DNA of 64,000 bases from Butyrivibrio proteoclasticus B316 (GCF_000145035.1 NC_014387.1:2098001-2162000); one strand, 5' to 3'. Shown: positions 16,162 to 26,148, numbered from the stretch's first letter. A program made the numbers and translations. The notes: generated by a model from the sequence alone, not told the origin.

Positions 16162-17895
16162 TTATTTTGCTTTGATCCTGAATTCAATCTGAGTGTATTC
16201 GCCTACTTCACTCTCTATTTTAACTATATCTTCCTCACCTTCAAATAGCCGTATTCTCTGGATCGTACCCCATAATCCAAAGCTGTCGGCCTCTGACCTG
16301 TCAGCTTTATTATCCGTAGACAGGATTTCTTTTATTTCCTCACTGCTCATACCAACACCTGTGTCTCTGACAGTAAGGAATAGATCGCCATTTTCCAATC
16401 TGCTGCTGATCCTGATGATTCCCTTTTCGCCCTTCTGTCTGATGCCGTGATAAATACTGTTTTCTACAAGAGGCTGCAATATGAGTTTTGGCACCACAAT
16501 CTGAAGAGTATCCTCAGCAATATCATACTCATCATCCATGATATCCCCATATCTAAGCTTCTGAAGAGCCAGATAGTCTTTTACAATCCAGATTTCCCTG
16601 GATAACGGAATTTCTCTGTCGCCCTTGCTGAGGAAGTTCCGATAAAAACTTCCCAGTGTTTCAAGTGCCTCATGAACATTTTCAGCTCCCGCATCAAGAG
16701 CCATAAAGCCGATAGTCTCTATCGAATTGTACAGAAAATGTGGCTTGATCTGCTCCTGCAAAACTCTCATTTCAGCTCTCTGAAGAGTTTTTTCTTTATC
16801 TATCAATGTATCGATAAGTTCATTGACATGATCTATGAGACTATTATAATCCTCTTTGAGCATTTCAAGCTCATCAGATGGCATTTGAGCATCAACTTTT
16901 TTAAGTTCTCCTGTCCTCTTATTCTTGTCCATTGACTCCGATAGCAAAAGAACCGGATCAGTAATATTCTTCCTGATAAAGCCGCTGACAAAAAATACCA
17001 TCACTATAAAGATCATAAGAAGGGCCAGAAGCACATATATGAAGCTATAAGGAGTTCCCTCTGTGCTATAGGGGGCAAGTCTCATGACTATAATAGGATA
17101 ATCGCTTACTCTGGTTGATGACAGCAGCATCTTGTCTCCCTCAAAGCTTACATCCTTATATGTTATCCTTCCCGGAGCTATATCTTTATCCAAAAACTGA
17201 GTATATGAGCGATTACCCGCGAGATAAGTGCCATCTTCACCCATTATGCATATATTCCTGTATCCAAGCTGTGACAGCATCTTGTCAAAAAGAATATTGG
17301 ATATGTTAAGAAGCATGACACCGGTTCTCTCCTGAGAGTCGATGTCATAGATTGCCCTCGCCACAGTAACAAGCGGCCTTTTATCTACCTTGGATGCGAC
17401 TTTATTACTGTTAAGAGTAACAATGGCGCTTCCTTTTCCGTCATAGATATCTTTTTTCCATTCATCGCTCCCCATGAGTTCATAGTCATATTCGTAAGTA
17501 AATCTGTTGGTAGCGACCATTATCATATCTTCCCTGAAGATCATGACGCCGTCTACGCTCTCGGTAACATTTAAAACATTCATGACGCCGTATCTGGCAT
17601 CGTTGATCATTCCTATGTCAACACTGTCGGCATCAGCACGCAGAAATTCCACCAGATTTTCTTCCGTCATTATGATACGGGAAAGCTCTATATATTTATG
17701 TATATCAGAATAAATATTGCTTGAGAGAGTTTTCAGAACGCTCTCAGACTCTCTTTTACAATAGTTCTTCTGTTCCTTGTCTGCGATAAAATAAGTTGAG
17801 ATCAAAAAAGAAAATGTTACGACAAGTATCAGACCAAGTATTCCCTTCTGCAAACTTGCATAAAGAGATACCTTTTTAGATGACTCTTTCCCCAT
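16162..17895 (-). CDS. YesM-type sensor histidine kinase
   Basis: 577 residues from the ATG at 17895 (GGGGAT upstream); a longer frame to 18006 lacks a ribosome site. Two membrane helices (about 14-35 and 280-305) bracket an extracellular sensor domain; a HAMP-like linker, a His-kinase domain of the YesM class (EQIKPHFLYNSIE, phospho-acceptor His) and an ATPase domain with N box (LVENSIYHGI) and G1 box (VRDTGVGM) follow. It probably senses a sugar or its binding protein and phosphorylates the adjacent regulator. Confidence 0.93.
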   Translation of the reverse strand: MGKESSKKVSLYASLQKGILGLILVVTFSFLISTYFIADKEQKNYCKRESESVLKTLSSNIYSDIHKYIELSRIIMTEENLVEFLRADADSVDIGMINDARYGVMNVLNVTESVDGVMIFREDMIMVATNRFTYEYDYELMGSDEWKKDIYDGKGSAIVTLNSNKVASKVDKRPLVTVARAIYDIDSQERTGVMLLNISNILFDKMLSQLGYRNICIMGEDGTYLAGNRSYTQFLDKDIAPGRITYKDVSFEGDKMLLSSTRVSDYPIIVMRLAPYSTEGTPYSFIYVLLALLMIFIVMVFFVSGFIRKNITDPVLLLSESMDKNKRTGELKKVDAQMPSDELEMLKEDYNSLIDHVNELIDTLIDKEKTLQRAEMRVLQEQIKPHFLYNSIETIGFMALDAGAENVHEALETLGSFYRNFLSKGDREIPLSREIWIVKDYLALQKLRYGDIMDDEYDIAEDTLQIVVPKLILQPLVENSIYHGIRQKGEKGIIRISSRLENGDLFLTVRDTGVGMSSEEIKEILSTDNKADRSEADSFGLWGTIQRIRLFEGEEDIVKIESEVGEYTQIEFRIKAK

Positions 17896-18037
17896 AAAAA
17901 TCCCCGTATTATAACCCCTTATAACTCTTACACTATACCCTGACTCCAAAAGTCCCCATAACTTTTTCGTCAAACAAAAAGATACCACTTTTTGGCCTTT
18001 TAGCAAAGCTTATCAGCACAAAAAGTGGCATCATTCG

Positions 18038-18886
18038 TCATCCTTTCACAGCGCCTGCGATGAAACTAGCCTGTATCTTGCGGCTGAGAAACAGATAAAC
18101 TATGAGAGTAGGGAAAGTCGCAATCACAAGTGCTGCTCCGATCGGTCCCCAATCCGTTGTATGTTGGCCGGAGAGAGCCTTAATACCGACAGGGAGGGTC
18201 CTGTGGGCCGAATCGGATATGAATACATTTGCAAACATGAATTCGTTCCAGCACTGGAGGTATGAATATATTCCAACCGTAGATACAGCCGGCTTCATCA
18301 GCGGTAATATGATGGTAAAAAAGGTTCTGAAAAGTCCACAGCCATCTATTCTTGCAGCCTCATCAAGCGCATAAGGTATCTCAGACATAAAGCCTGTGCA
18401 GATAAGAATAGCCATAGATAATGCAAATGCTGAATACGGAATAATAAGTGTTGAATACTTGTTGAGCCAGTGAGCCTTACTCATAACTACATATACAGGA
18501 ACGATTGAAGCCTGAATAGGAATCGTAAGTCCCAGCATAAAGAAGGCATTCGTAAGCTTACTGAATCTCCATTTGATCCTGGTGATTGCATAACAGGCCA
18601 TCATGGCTGCCATAATTGAAATTGCAATTGCCAGAGTTGTTACCAAAATACTGTTAAAGAAATACAGCCCCATACTTCCTGTATTAAGAGCTGCAGCATA
18701 ATTTGACCACAGCCAGTCTTTAGGAAGACCTACTATGTTTTTTCCAAATATTTCCTCGTTGGACTTAAGAGAAAAAGTAAACATGAAATATATTGGAAAA
18801 AGATTTATTATAGCCCAAATGATCAAAAATACGTCAATGATAACCTTGATCGCGGGATTTTCTTCTTTTAATGTGTAACTTTCCAT
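18038..18886 (-). CDS. Carbohydrate ABC transporter permease (MalG class)
   Basis: 282 residues, six predicted helices, and an EAA loop YALDEAARIDGCG (about 186-198). It starts three bases after the stop of the MalF-class gene. It ends in AGAVKG, typical of CUT1 permeases. Second permease of the importer. Confidence 0.93.
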   Translation of the reverse strand: MESYTLKEENPAIKVIIDVFLIIWAIINLFPIYFMFTFSLKSNEEIFGKNIVGLPKDWLWSNYAAALNTGSMGLYFFNSILVTTLAIAISIMAAMMACYAITRIKWRFSKLTNAFFMLGLTIPIQASIVPVYVVMSKAHWLNKYSTLIIPYSAFALSMAILICTGFMSEIPYALDEAARIDGCGLFRTFFTIILPLMKPAVSTVGIYSYLQCWNEFMFANVFISDSAHRTLPVGIKALSGQHTTDWGPIGAALVIATFPTLIVYLFLSRKIQASFIAGAVKG

Positions 18887-18889
18887 CTT

Positions 18890-19804
18890 TTATTCATCCT
18901 TTTCTCTAAATGCTGCAGTGATCAGTAATGCAAAAGCAAAGCACAGTAAAATAAGCATTACGGAAATCGTACTTCCCATTCCATAGCGGTTTCTGAGAAA
19001 CAGCATGTTCTCAAGAAGTGTACTTGGAACTTCTGTAGACTGGAACGGTCCACCCTCAGTCAATATGCGGACAAGGTCATAGGTTTTAAGAGAACCTGTT
19101 ACCGCAAAGATAACGCTGACACGCAGGATAGGTTTGATGATTGGAATAACGACATACTTATCGACCTGCCACTTAGTTGCTCCATCCAGCATCGCAGCTT
19201 CTCTTAAATCAATATCAACTCCCTTGACTCCGGCATACATCAGTAGCATATGGTAACCGACATACTGCCAGACAGTAGGAACTATGATACTGCCAAGAGC
19301 TGTTTTGACATCTCCAACCCAAACGTGCTTGAGGTTTCCAAGGTTAACAGCATCAAGAAATCTGTTTAAAAGACCATAATCAGGATTATAGATTTTAAGC
19401 CATAACTGACCTATTACTACGGTAGAGATCAGTACAGGCATAAAGAATATGGACAAAAATGCTCTCTCTTTTCTGCCCTCACGTCTTCCCAGCAAAAGAG
19501 CCAGTCCCAAAGCCAGAGGAAGCTGGACAAACACTGAGAAAAACGCCAAAATAAGTGAATTTTTAAGTGAATTTACAAATTTGATAGATCCGTTAGTAAA
19601 TAGCTCTATATAATTGCTGAAACCTATAAAGGTTCCTTCTGAAAATCCATTCCAGTCATACATACTCCTGTAAACTGATACAGCAATCGGTGCTATCAGA
19701 ATCCCCACAAAGAGCAGCAGTCCCGGTAAAAGAAAAACAAAGATAGCTATCCCCTCTTCTATCTTCCTCTTTCTCTTTTCATTTTTTACTTTATTTTCAT
19801 TCAT
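18890..19804 (-). CDS. Carbohydrate ABC transporter permease (MalF class)
   Basis: 304 residues from the ATG at 19804, preferred over a longer frame to 19864 that would begin inside the upstream hairpin region. A short basic N-terminus precedes six helices; the EAA loop reads DLREAAMLDGATKW. It is the first permease of the operon and partners the MalG-class protein. No ATPase gene is present, so a shared sugar-transport ATPase is assumed. Confidence 0.92.
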   Translation of the reverse strand: MNENKVKNEKRKRKIEEGIAIFVFLLPGLLLFVGILIAPIAVSVYRSMYDWNGFSEGTFIGFSNYIELFTNGSIKFVNSLKNSLILAFFSVFVQLPLALGLALLLGRREGRKERAFLSIFFMPVLISTVVIGQLWLKIYNPDYGLLNRFLDAVNLGNLKHVWVGDVKTALGSIIVPTVWQYVGYHMLLMYAGVKGVDIDLREAAMLDGATKWQVDKYVVIPIIKPILRVSVIFAVTGSLKTYDLVRILTEGGPFQSTEVPSTLLENMLFLRNRYGMGSTISVMLILLCFAFALLITAAFREKDE

Positions 19805-19851
19805 ACCTGGCCTCTCATAAACCATTTTTGATATTACTTTTTTATAGAGAA

Positions 19852-19892
19852 AGTCCTTCCCCACTTCCCGTCCGGGGATGCAAGGAAGGACT
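19852..19892 (-). terminator. Intercistronic hairpin after the solute-binding protein gene
   Basis: AGTCCTTCC (19852-19860) pairs with GGAAGGACT (19884-19892), with a smaller GC-rich hairpin inside the loop. No clear U-run follows in the direction of transcription, so it more likely protects the upstream mRNA from 3' decay or attenuates read-through than fully terminates. This would favour high expression of the binding protein over the permeases. Confidence 0.6.
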
Positions 19893-19913
19893 CTTTTACT
19901 TAATACTATTTTC

Positions 19914-21281
19914 TTATCTTATGTCTTTTGCCAAGCCTTCAATGAACTGATTTCCATCAACCAGACATCCATAAACCTGATCTACATATGAAAGATATGT
20001 GTTAGCATCATCAGCTGACATAGCTGTGTCACCAAAGAGAACGAAACTGTCTGCATTAGCACAGATCTCTGCTACTGTCTGTGTAAGAGGGTTGATTGTG
20101 CTTGTGTCTCCGTAAGGTGTCCAAGCTGGAAGTCCGCATCCATCAAGGTATCCATAATGGCAGATGAGCTTACCAAGCTCCATAGCATATCTTGCTGCTA
20201 CCTCAGCGTTAGGTGAAGAAGCTGCAACTGCAAGTGTGTCTGAAGGTCCACCGATGAGCTGTCCAAGCTTAGCCTTGTCAGCATTGATTACTGGGAACTC
20301 AGCAACCTTAACCTTAGGAAGGAACTCTTCGTTTGCAGCAAAGTCAGCACAGTTCCATGTACCATTCATGTAGAAAGCATACTTGCCGGCCATGAAGTTA
20401 TTCTTAACTTCGTCATTTGTAAGGCCGATTCCTGAAGGATCGAAATATCCATCATTTACAAGCTTCTGGAATGTATCAACAGCTGCTCCAACTTCAGGAT
20501 TGTTCCAAGTGTCTCTTGCAAGGAAAATATCATTAAGAGTATCAGCACCAACACTCTTCTCAATAACTGACTCAAGATACTCAGTTACGCACCATGTCTC
20601 TTTACCAGCACATCCAAAAGGAATGATTCCCTTAGCCTTAAGAGCATCACAGCAAGCGATGAACTCTTCATATGTTCCCGGAACTTCTGTATATCCAACT
20701 TCTGCAAGAAGATCCATGTTAGCAAAAAGGCCAACGATATTCATTGTTGTAGGAACACCGTAGTGCTTGCCGTTATAAGTTGTATTTCCGAGCATGTTCT
20801 CAGGAAGCTCGCTTGCAAATTCAGGATAGATATCATCGAGGCAGTAAACCTTATCTGCGTCTACGAAATCGCCAAGGAATGCACATGACCATGTAAAGAA
20901 GATATCAGGCATCTCATTAGCAGAAACAGCAGCCTTGATCTTGGTCTTATAGGACTGATTCTCGAATGCTTCCCAGTTAAGTGTAATGTTAGGATACTTC
21001 TCAGCCATTTCTGCGATAGCTGCTTCATAAGCGTGACGGTTTGAATCACTCTCAGTTGCGATACACCACATGTTAAGTGTGATTGGCTCATCTGTAGAAG
21101 CTGCTGCAGTCTCTGTAGTATCCTCAGTCTTAGTCTCTTCTGTTGTCTGAGCTGTCTCAGTCTTGGTGTCTGTGTTAGCAGATCCAGTGTCAGTTGTTGG
21201 AGCCGGACTTGCACTTCCACATCCCATCATAGAAAGCGTCATGATACCAGCCATAACGATTGAAGCAATACGTCTCTTCAT
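19914..21281 (-). CDS. Extracellular sugar-binding lipoprotein (family 1)
   Basis: 455 residues. A lipoprotein signal with cleavage before Cys (SMMGCGS) is followed by a Thr/Glu-rich tether (about 25-65) and a type 1 solute-binding fold (ITLNMWCIATESDSNRHAYE). The ATG follows GGGAGG. First gene of an operon with MalF/MalG-type permeases and YesMN regulators; probably high-affinity binding of an oligosaccharide from plant fibre, ligand unknown. Confidence 0.92.
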   Translation of the reverse strand: MKRRIASIVMAGIMTLSMMGCGSASPAPTTDTGSANTDTKTETAQTTEETKTEDTTETAAASTDEPITLNMWCIATESDSNRHAYEAAIAEMAEKYPNITLNWEAFENQSYKTKIKAAVSANEMPDIFFTWSCAFLGDFVDADKVYCLDDIYPEFASELPENMLGNTTYNGKHYGVPTTMNIVGLFANMDLLAEVGYTEVPGTYEEFIACCDALKAKGIIPFGCAGKETWCVTEYLESVIEKSVGADTLNDIFLARDTWNNPEVGAAVDTFQKLVNDGYFDPSGIGLTNDEVKNNFMAGKYAFYMNGTWNCADFAANEEFLPKVKVAEFPVINADKAKLGQLIGGPSDTLAVAASSPNAEVAARYAMELGKLICHYGYLDGCGLPAWTPYGDTSTINPLTQTVAEICANADSFVLFGDTAMSADDANTYLSYVDQVYGCLVDGNQFIEGLAKDIR

Positions 21282-21678
21282 TTCAAACCTCCCATAATTT
21301 GAATAAGATAATTGTTTCGCGACCTCGTCGCTTGTTTCTATCTAAAATATAAAATATTTGTGAACTATATTGAATGTAAATCTTTTACTTCATCAAGCAC
21401 ATTTTTTACTTTTTCACAAAAAAATATCATTATGCATCAGTTTTTCAGTCTTTTTGCATAATGATATGTAAAATTTTGATGTGAGATGTAAAAATATTTA
21501 ACATCAATTTGCTATATTATCTTTGATTCTATAGTGATATTGTTGCCGGAGCTTTACTCAGATTTTTACTGTCCCAAATATGCACCACGTAAAGTTGCAA
21601 AATAGAATTGTCACAAGGGCGGATGCAAGATTGGCTGCTCTGATCAACTGTTTAATTCATGTTTTGGAGGTGCGTAAT
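21282..21678. promoter_or_regulatory. Divergent intergenic region between the ABC operon and the LysM gene
   Basis: About 400 bp without a gene. It is AT-rich and should hold the promoters of both flanking genes, but no box pair is good enough to name. It contains the inverted repeat listed separately, two ATGTAAAA motifs 20 bp apart (21466, 21486), and a small GCGAC/GTCGC hairpin (about 21319-21331) close to the binding-protein start. These are candidate regulator sites, perhaps for the YesN-like protein. Confidence 0.5.
21424..21467. repeat. 13-bp perfect inverted repeat
   Basis: ATATCATTATGCA (21424-21436) and TGCATAATGATAT (21455-21467) are exact reverse complements around an 18-nt T-rich spacer. 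No poly-U follows on either strand, so an operator or cruciform fits better than a terminator. It lies about 145 bp upstream of the ABC operon start. Confidence 0.7.
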
Positions 21679-21993
21679 ATGGTAAGAAGACAAAAACTTT
21701 CTATTGTACTTGTAGTAGCTTTTATAGTTTTCATCATTCTCTTTTCACATTATTCATCTATCAGCGCTGCCCAGGATGAGAATTATGTACCAAAGTGCAA
21801 GTACTACAAAGTGTTAACTGTTCATGCAGGCGATAATCTAACTGGAATCGCCAGTAAGTACTATGATTCAGATGAATATGACAAATTTGAAGCCTATATT
21901 TCCGAAATCTGCAGTATTAACAAGCTCTCAGATGCCAATGTTATCAAGGCTGGCGAAAATATCATAGTGCCTTATTATGCAGACTACCACTAA
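21679..21993 (+). CDS. Membrane-anchored LysM protein (YneA-like)
   Basis: 104 residues from the ATG at 21679, which has GGAGGTGC upstream. One N-terminal helix (about 7-25) is followed by a single LysM domain (about 45-102; YKVLTVHAGDNLTGIASKYY ... IKAGENIIVPY). LysM binds peptidoglycan glycan strands. The layout matches YneA-like proteins, small cell-division inhibitors of Bacillus and relatives, but it is not next to lexA and no SOS box is evident, so the role is only suggested. Confidence 0.8.
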   Translation: MVRRQKLSIVLVVAFIVFIILFSHYSSISAAQDENYVPKCKYYKVLTVHAGDNLTGIASKYYDSDEYDKFEAYISEICSINKLSDANVIKAGENIIVPYYADYH

Positions 21994-22013
21994 CCCACTC
22001 CTATTGTATACTG

Positions 22014-23417
22014 TCAGCCTCTTTTATGGATACTAAGGGTATCCATCTGGCCATCGCTGTTCACATAAATAATAAGAATATTTCCATAGTCATCGGCACT
22101 TGAAGATTGATTGAACGGAATTTTGTACATACGAGTATCTTTCCTATGCTCATAGTTTGTAATTCCGTTTTTCTCCAGGCAAGATGCTATTTCCTTGTCA
22201 GACATAGTAAGCGTTAATCCACCTGGCATCTTAGCATCCAGATTATACCTTGAAGAGCATGACAATGAGACTCCGGTCACCATAGTATTTTCAAGATGTA
22301 CTGCTTTTTCCGAGTTATTTTGGACAGTAACAGTCAGAGAATCGCCACCTTTTTTCAGGGTAACTACTTTTTCTATAAGAGCACCTACATCCTCACTGTT
22401 ATAGGGCTCCCAACCGTTTTCTATAAATACGCTGATTGGAGCCGGTAGATTATACACTACATCCTGTATTTGAATGTTTCCGGACAGCATATCACCGCCA
22501 AGAGTTCCAGGGGCCTCATATCCTGAAAGGTATTCAGGAACATAATCTGTAACTTCCACCTGCTCAAAATCTTCCGGAGTAATGCGGTTTCTGACTGAAA
22601 TAATCTGAACTCTGTCATTTTGTTTATCGATATGAATAGTCATTTCACTATACATATCATAATCACTCTCATAGCGATATGTATATGCTACAGATTGAGA
22701 CATGTCAAAAGCATGATATGGATCACCGAGAGTCTCTAAAACTTCCTCCTCAGAAGTCTGACATAGTACTATTTTTCCATCACATATAGAGATTTCATTT
22801 CCTTTTCTTGAGCCGTCAACTTCATAAAATTCAACGCTGGTGATGTAGCAGTCCTTAATTGGCATAGCATCCAAAGAAAAATTAGTAACGCCAAAAGAAA
22901 TAGTATTGTCAGAAACAGTACCGGGCACATGAAGATAAACCGTCGTACTCTCGCCATAACCAAGAACTGTATCCATATCATTGTCATTATTAAATACCCA
23001 GTCACTATTGATAAAGTCCTGAACTTTTCCGGGCAGTTCATAAGTATTTCCATTTATGCTAAATGATGAGAAATAGCTAAGATCAATGTCTTTTTTGCCA
23101 TATTCCGAATCATCAGAGGGGTTGTACTTTTCAAAGTAATCCTCATCAATGGAATTTTCTACATAAAACTTAGGTTTGTCTTTATCTGCGTATTTTACTA
23201 AATTAGAAACAATATGCCCTATGCTTAGTGCTATCAAAAGCATAGTGACGCCACCAAAAGTAGCTATATATAATGCTACTTTATTAGTTTTCTTTTTCCC
23301 CTGAGAATTCATTTTAACCATCTGCTCAAGTGGCTGGCCTGTTACAGGATCATACTTGTATCCCTTGTTTATCATATCCTGAATTCTTAGCTGCTCGTTT
23401 TGCCAGTTATCGTTCAT
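22014..23417 (-). CDS. Membrane-anchored protein with two related domains, unknown function
   Basis: 467 residues. A cytoplasmic N-terminus (about 1-45, including DPVTGQPL) leads to one helix (about 48-70) and a large extracellular part. Two similar units are seen, one starting SINGNTYELPGKVQDFINSDW (about 113) and one starting IQDVVYNLPAPISVFIENGW (about 308): each has an ELP/NLP strand, a helix, and a segment on inputs such as TLGDPYHAF or CLEKNGITNY. This looks like an internal duplication. No family recognised. It converges with the LysM gene, stops 21 bp apart. Good ribosome site (GGAGGAG). Confidence 0.7.
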   Translation of the reverse strand: MNDNWQNEQLRIQDMINKGYKYDPVTGQPLEQMVKMNSQGKKKTNKVALYIATFGGVTMLLIALSIGHIVSNLVKYADKDKPKFYVENSIDEDYFEKYNPSDDSEYGKKDIDLSYFSSFSINGNTYELPGKVQDFINSDWVFNNDNDMDTVLGYGESTTVYLHVPGTVSDNTISFGVTNFSLDAMPIKDCYITSVEFYEVDGSRKGNEISICDGKIVLCQTSEEEVLETLGDPYHAFDMSQSVAYTYRYESDYDMYSEMTIHIDKQNDRVQIISVRNRITPEDFEQVEVTDYVPEYLSGYEAPGTLGGDMLSGNIQIQDVVYNLPAPISVFIENGWEPYNSEDVGALIEKVVTLKKGGDSLTVTVQNNSEKAVHLENTMVTGVSLSCSSRYNLDAKMPGGLTLTMSDKEIASCLEKNGITNYEHRKDTRMYKIPFNQSSSADDYGNILIIYVNSDGQMDTLSIHKRG

Positions 23418-23534
23418 AACTATATCTCCTCCAAAAAATAAGTGCGAAACTTAAATATTTTATCAAAGCCCTATTTATATTACAAATACTACTCAGCAAA
23501 CGTGGCAACGGGACATCTATTTATTTTTATATCA

Positions 23535-23569
23535 AAAAGAAGACGCAGCCTTTATAAAAAGCTACGTCT
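23535..23569 (-). terminator. Terminator of rho
   Basis: A 9-bp stem (AGACGTAGC / GCTGCGTCT as read on the minus strand, one G-U pair) is followed by TCTTTTTG, about 30 bp after the rho stop codon. Confidence 0.75.
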
Positions 23570-23600
23570 CCCGAATATTTGCAGAATTGCGAAAATGATA

Positions 23601-25088
23601 TCAATAGCGAACCTGTTTCTCAACCATTCTGACAAACTCATTGTTGTTTCTTGTCTTGGAGAAGAGATTGATACACTGATCAACAGCATCGTCAGCCTTC
23701 ATGCCATTGAAGCCTTTACGAAGGCTATTGATAGCAGCGAGTTCTTCATTAGAAAGAAGAAGGTCTTCTCTTCTCGTGCTGGACTTAGGAATATTGATAG
23801 CAGGGAAGATTCTCTTTTCCTGAAGCTTTCTGTCAAGAACCATTTCCATGTTACCTGTTCCCTTGAACTCCTCGTAAATTACGTCATCCATCTTGGAACC
23901 TGTCTCAATAAGAGCAGTTGCAAGAATTGTAAGACTTCCGCCCTCTCTCATGTTACGAGCTGCACCAAAGAATTTCTTGGGCATATGAAGAGCTGCAGGA
24001 TCAAGACCACCTGAAAGTGTTCTTCCTGAAGGAGGAACTACAATGTTATATGCACGTGTAAGTCTTGTGATGGAATCAAGGAGGATTGCTACATCCTTAC
24101 CATGCTCTACAAGTCTCTTTGCACGCTCCATAACCATCTCTGCTACTCTCTTATGGTGCTCAGGAAGCTCATCGAAAGTTGAATAAATAACTTCTGCGTT
24201 TGGTCCCTCGATTGACTCCTTGATATCTGTAACTTCCTCAGGTCTCTCATCAATAAGAAGGATAATGAGGTGAATATTGCTGTCATTCTTGAGGATTGAC
24301 TTGGCAACCTCTTTGAGAAGTGTTGTCTTACCGGCCTTAGGAGGAGATACGATCATACCTCTCTGTCCCTTACCAATAGGGCTGATAAGATCCATGATTC
24401 TCATAGCAACTGATGAACCGGGCTGCTCAAGCTTAATTCTGGAATTTGGGAAAATAGGTGTCATGTTTTCAAAATTCCATCTGCCCATAGCAACTTCCGG
24501 CTTGTATCCGTTTACTGAATCAAGAACTAAAAGAGCTGCGAATTTATCTGTTTCTTTCTTGGCTCTGCATTTTCCCTTAAGAATATCTCCGGTCTTGAGG
24601 TTGAATTTTCTGATAAGGCTTGGTGCAACATATACGTCATTCTCACCGGGGAGATAATTCTCGCATCTGATAAAGCCATAGCCATCCTGCATTACTTCAA
24701 GAATGCCATTTGCATCGTCGCCATCAGCTACCTCTTCATTCTCCTGAGGTGCTTCAGAAGTTTTCTCTGCCTTCTCAGGTCTTACAGGTTTCTTCTCCTC
24801 TGCATTTCCTGCAGGTGTTCTTGGCGCAGGCTTAGCATTTCCACCTGTAACTACTATATTTTTCTTTCTGGGAGCAGACTTAGGACGCTCTTCTTTCTCA
24901 GTTGCCTTCTCAGGCTCTTTCTCTGCTTCCTTCACCTGTTCCTTTTTCTGTGCGTTTTCTTTTTCGTCAAGTTCGCACATAATATCAATGATCTCTGACT
25001 TCTTAAGTGCTGTAGCACCCTTTATGCCTCTTTTCTTGGCAATTTCCCTAAGGTCATTTAATTTAAGTGTTTCATAACGTTCTCTCAA
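23601..25088 (-). CDS. rho: Transcription termination factor Rho
   Basis: 495 residues from a TTG start at 25088, chosen because GGAG lies five bases upstream and the resulting N-terminus ([20 protein letters not shown]) is that of other Rho proteins; a GTG ten codons earlier has no ribosome site. A SAP-like Rho N domain (1-45) is followed by a long charged, low-complexity insert (about 45-135), a cold-shock RNA-binding domain (about 138-205) and the hexameric ATPase with Walker A (PPKAGKTT) and Walker B ([16 protein letters not shown]). It ends transcripts that are not being translated. The charged insert is common in Gram-positive anaerobes. Confidence 0.97.
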   Translation of the reverse strand: MRERYETLKLNDLREIAKKRGIKGATALKKSEIIDIMCELDEKENAQKKEQVKEAEKEPEKATEKEERPKSAPRKKNIVVTGGNAKPAPRTPAGNAEEKKPVRPEKAEKTSEAPQENEEVADGDDANGILEVMQDGYGFIRCENYLPGENDVYVAPSLIRKFNLKTGDILKGKCRAKKETDKFAALLVLDSVNGYKPEVAMGRWNFENMTPIFPNSRIKLEQPGSSVAMRIMDLISPIGKGQRGMIVSPPKAGKTTLLKEVAKSILKNDSNIHLIILLIDERPEEVTDIKESIEGPNAEVIYSTFDELPEHHKRVAEMVMERAKRLVEHGKDVAILLDSITRLTRAYNIVVPPSGRTLSGGLDPAALHMPKKFFGAARNMREGGSLTILATALIETGSKMDDVIYEEFKGTGNMEMVLDRKLQEKRIFPAINIPKSSTRREDLLLSNEELAAINSLRKGFNGMKADDAVDQCINLFSKTRNNNEFVRMVEKQVRY

Positions 25089-25274
25089 AATAACTCCATT
25101 TCCGTGCCGCAAAGACACTAAACCAAAAAACTAAAAAGTAATAATAAATAAATTAAAAATCAACTGTGGGAAAATAAACGACCGCAACTCTATTGCATTT
25201 GTTTAAAGAATTATTATCTCAAAATACAGTTCTATTTTTTACATTTGATAGCATACAATATTATTTTCGAAAAA

Positions 25275-26123
25275 TCAACTATAATTTTTAATTTTCTCCA
25301 AAAGGCTTTCAGGAACAAATAGTTTACCATAGCCAACGCCCAGATCTATAGCGGGTTTGTTGTCTCCATGAAAATCTGATCCTCCACTTATAAGAAGGCC
25401 ATGCTTCTCTGCAAGTTCCTTCATCTGTCTCTCTTCATACGCTTCGTAAGTTGTATAAATTGCTTCAAGACCTGCAAGTCCGGCTTTAATAAGGCGCACT
25501 ACAAGAGCCTCCAGTTTTGCATCACTCATGTGATAGAGAACAGGATGAGCCAAAATTGGTACTCCGCCATTTTTGACGATGGTTTCAATAGCCATCTCAG
25601 GAGTAATATTCTCTCTTGGAACATAATATGGACAGGTGTCTCCAATATATCTGTCAAAAACTTCCTGCTTACTGCTGCAATAGCCATGTTCTACCAGATA
25701 TCTGGCAAAATGAGCCCTGGTAATTACTGTATCAGGATTTTCCCTGCACAGAGCTTCAAAAGTAATGTCAAAACCTGTTCCCTCTGAAAGCTTTTTGCAC
25801 ATCCTGATATTTCTCTCAATACGTGAATTCATAAAAGAATCAATAGTATCAAGAAGTTCCTGATCATTATAGTTCATATAAAGACCTACAATATGAACGT
25901 CCTTACCCTCATTGACTGTAGAAAACTCTATTCCGGGCACAAATTCCATATCCGGATAGTTTTCCTTAACATATTCGTCAGCCTCTCTAAGGCCTTTTAC
26001 AGTATCATGATCAGTAAGGGCAATAGCTGCAAGCCCCTTGGCATACGCATAATCCATTAGTTCTTTAACTGAATATGTCCCATCTGAACAGGTTGAATGT
26101 GTATGTAAATCTATAGCTCGCAT
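25275..26123 (-). CDS. PHP-domain phosphoesterase (YciV/RNase AM-like)
   Basis: 282 residues. PHP metal motifs are intact: DLHTHSTCSDG (5-15), ALTDHDT (35-41), PGIEFS, and a late GSDFHGDNK. Length and architecture match the family that contains 3',5'-nucleoside bisphosphate phosphatase and the 5'-3' exonuclease RNase AM. Cytoplasmic. It lies 25 bp after the HAD gene on the same strand. Confidence 0.87.
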   Translation of the reverse strand: MRAIDLHTHSTCSDGTYSVKELMDYAYAKGLAAIALTDHDTVKGLREADEYVKENYPDMEFVPGIEFSTVNEGKDVHIVGLYMNYNDQELLDTIDSFMNSRIERNIRMCKKLSEGTGFDITFEALCRENPDTVITRAHFARYLVEHGYCSSKQEVFDRYIGDTCPYYVPRENITPEMAIETIVKNGGVPILAHPVLYHMSDAKLEALVVRLIKAGLAGLEAIYTTYEAYEERQMKELAEKHGLLISGGSDFHGDNKPAIDLGVGYGKLFVPESLLEKIKNYS

Positions 26124-26148
26124 AATTTGTCTTCTCCATGTTTTATGA

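Noticed and set aside
21679..21993. SOS-induced division inhibitor
   Set aside because: Architecture fits YneA but lexA is not adjacent and no LexA box is visible, so the SOS role was not claimed.
23442..24014. Plus-strand reading frame of 190 codons opposite rho
   Set aside because: It lies on the antisense of the highly conserved Rho ATPase domain and has no ribosome site or family features; similar long antisense frames opposite the ABC permeases, pheA, ppx and GH120 were rejected for the same reason.
25236..25250. A further TTTTACATTTGA copy near rho
   Set aside because: It matches the LacI-array element, but it is a single copy in an AT-rich gap and unrelated to a sugar gene; chance is a sufficient explanation.
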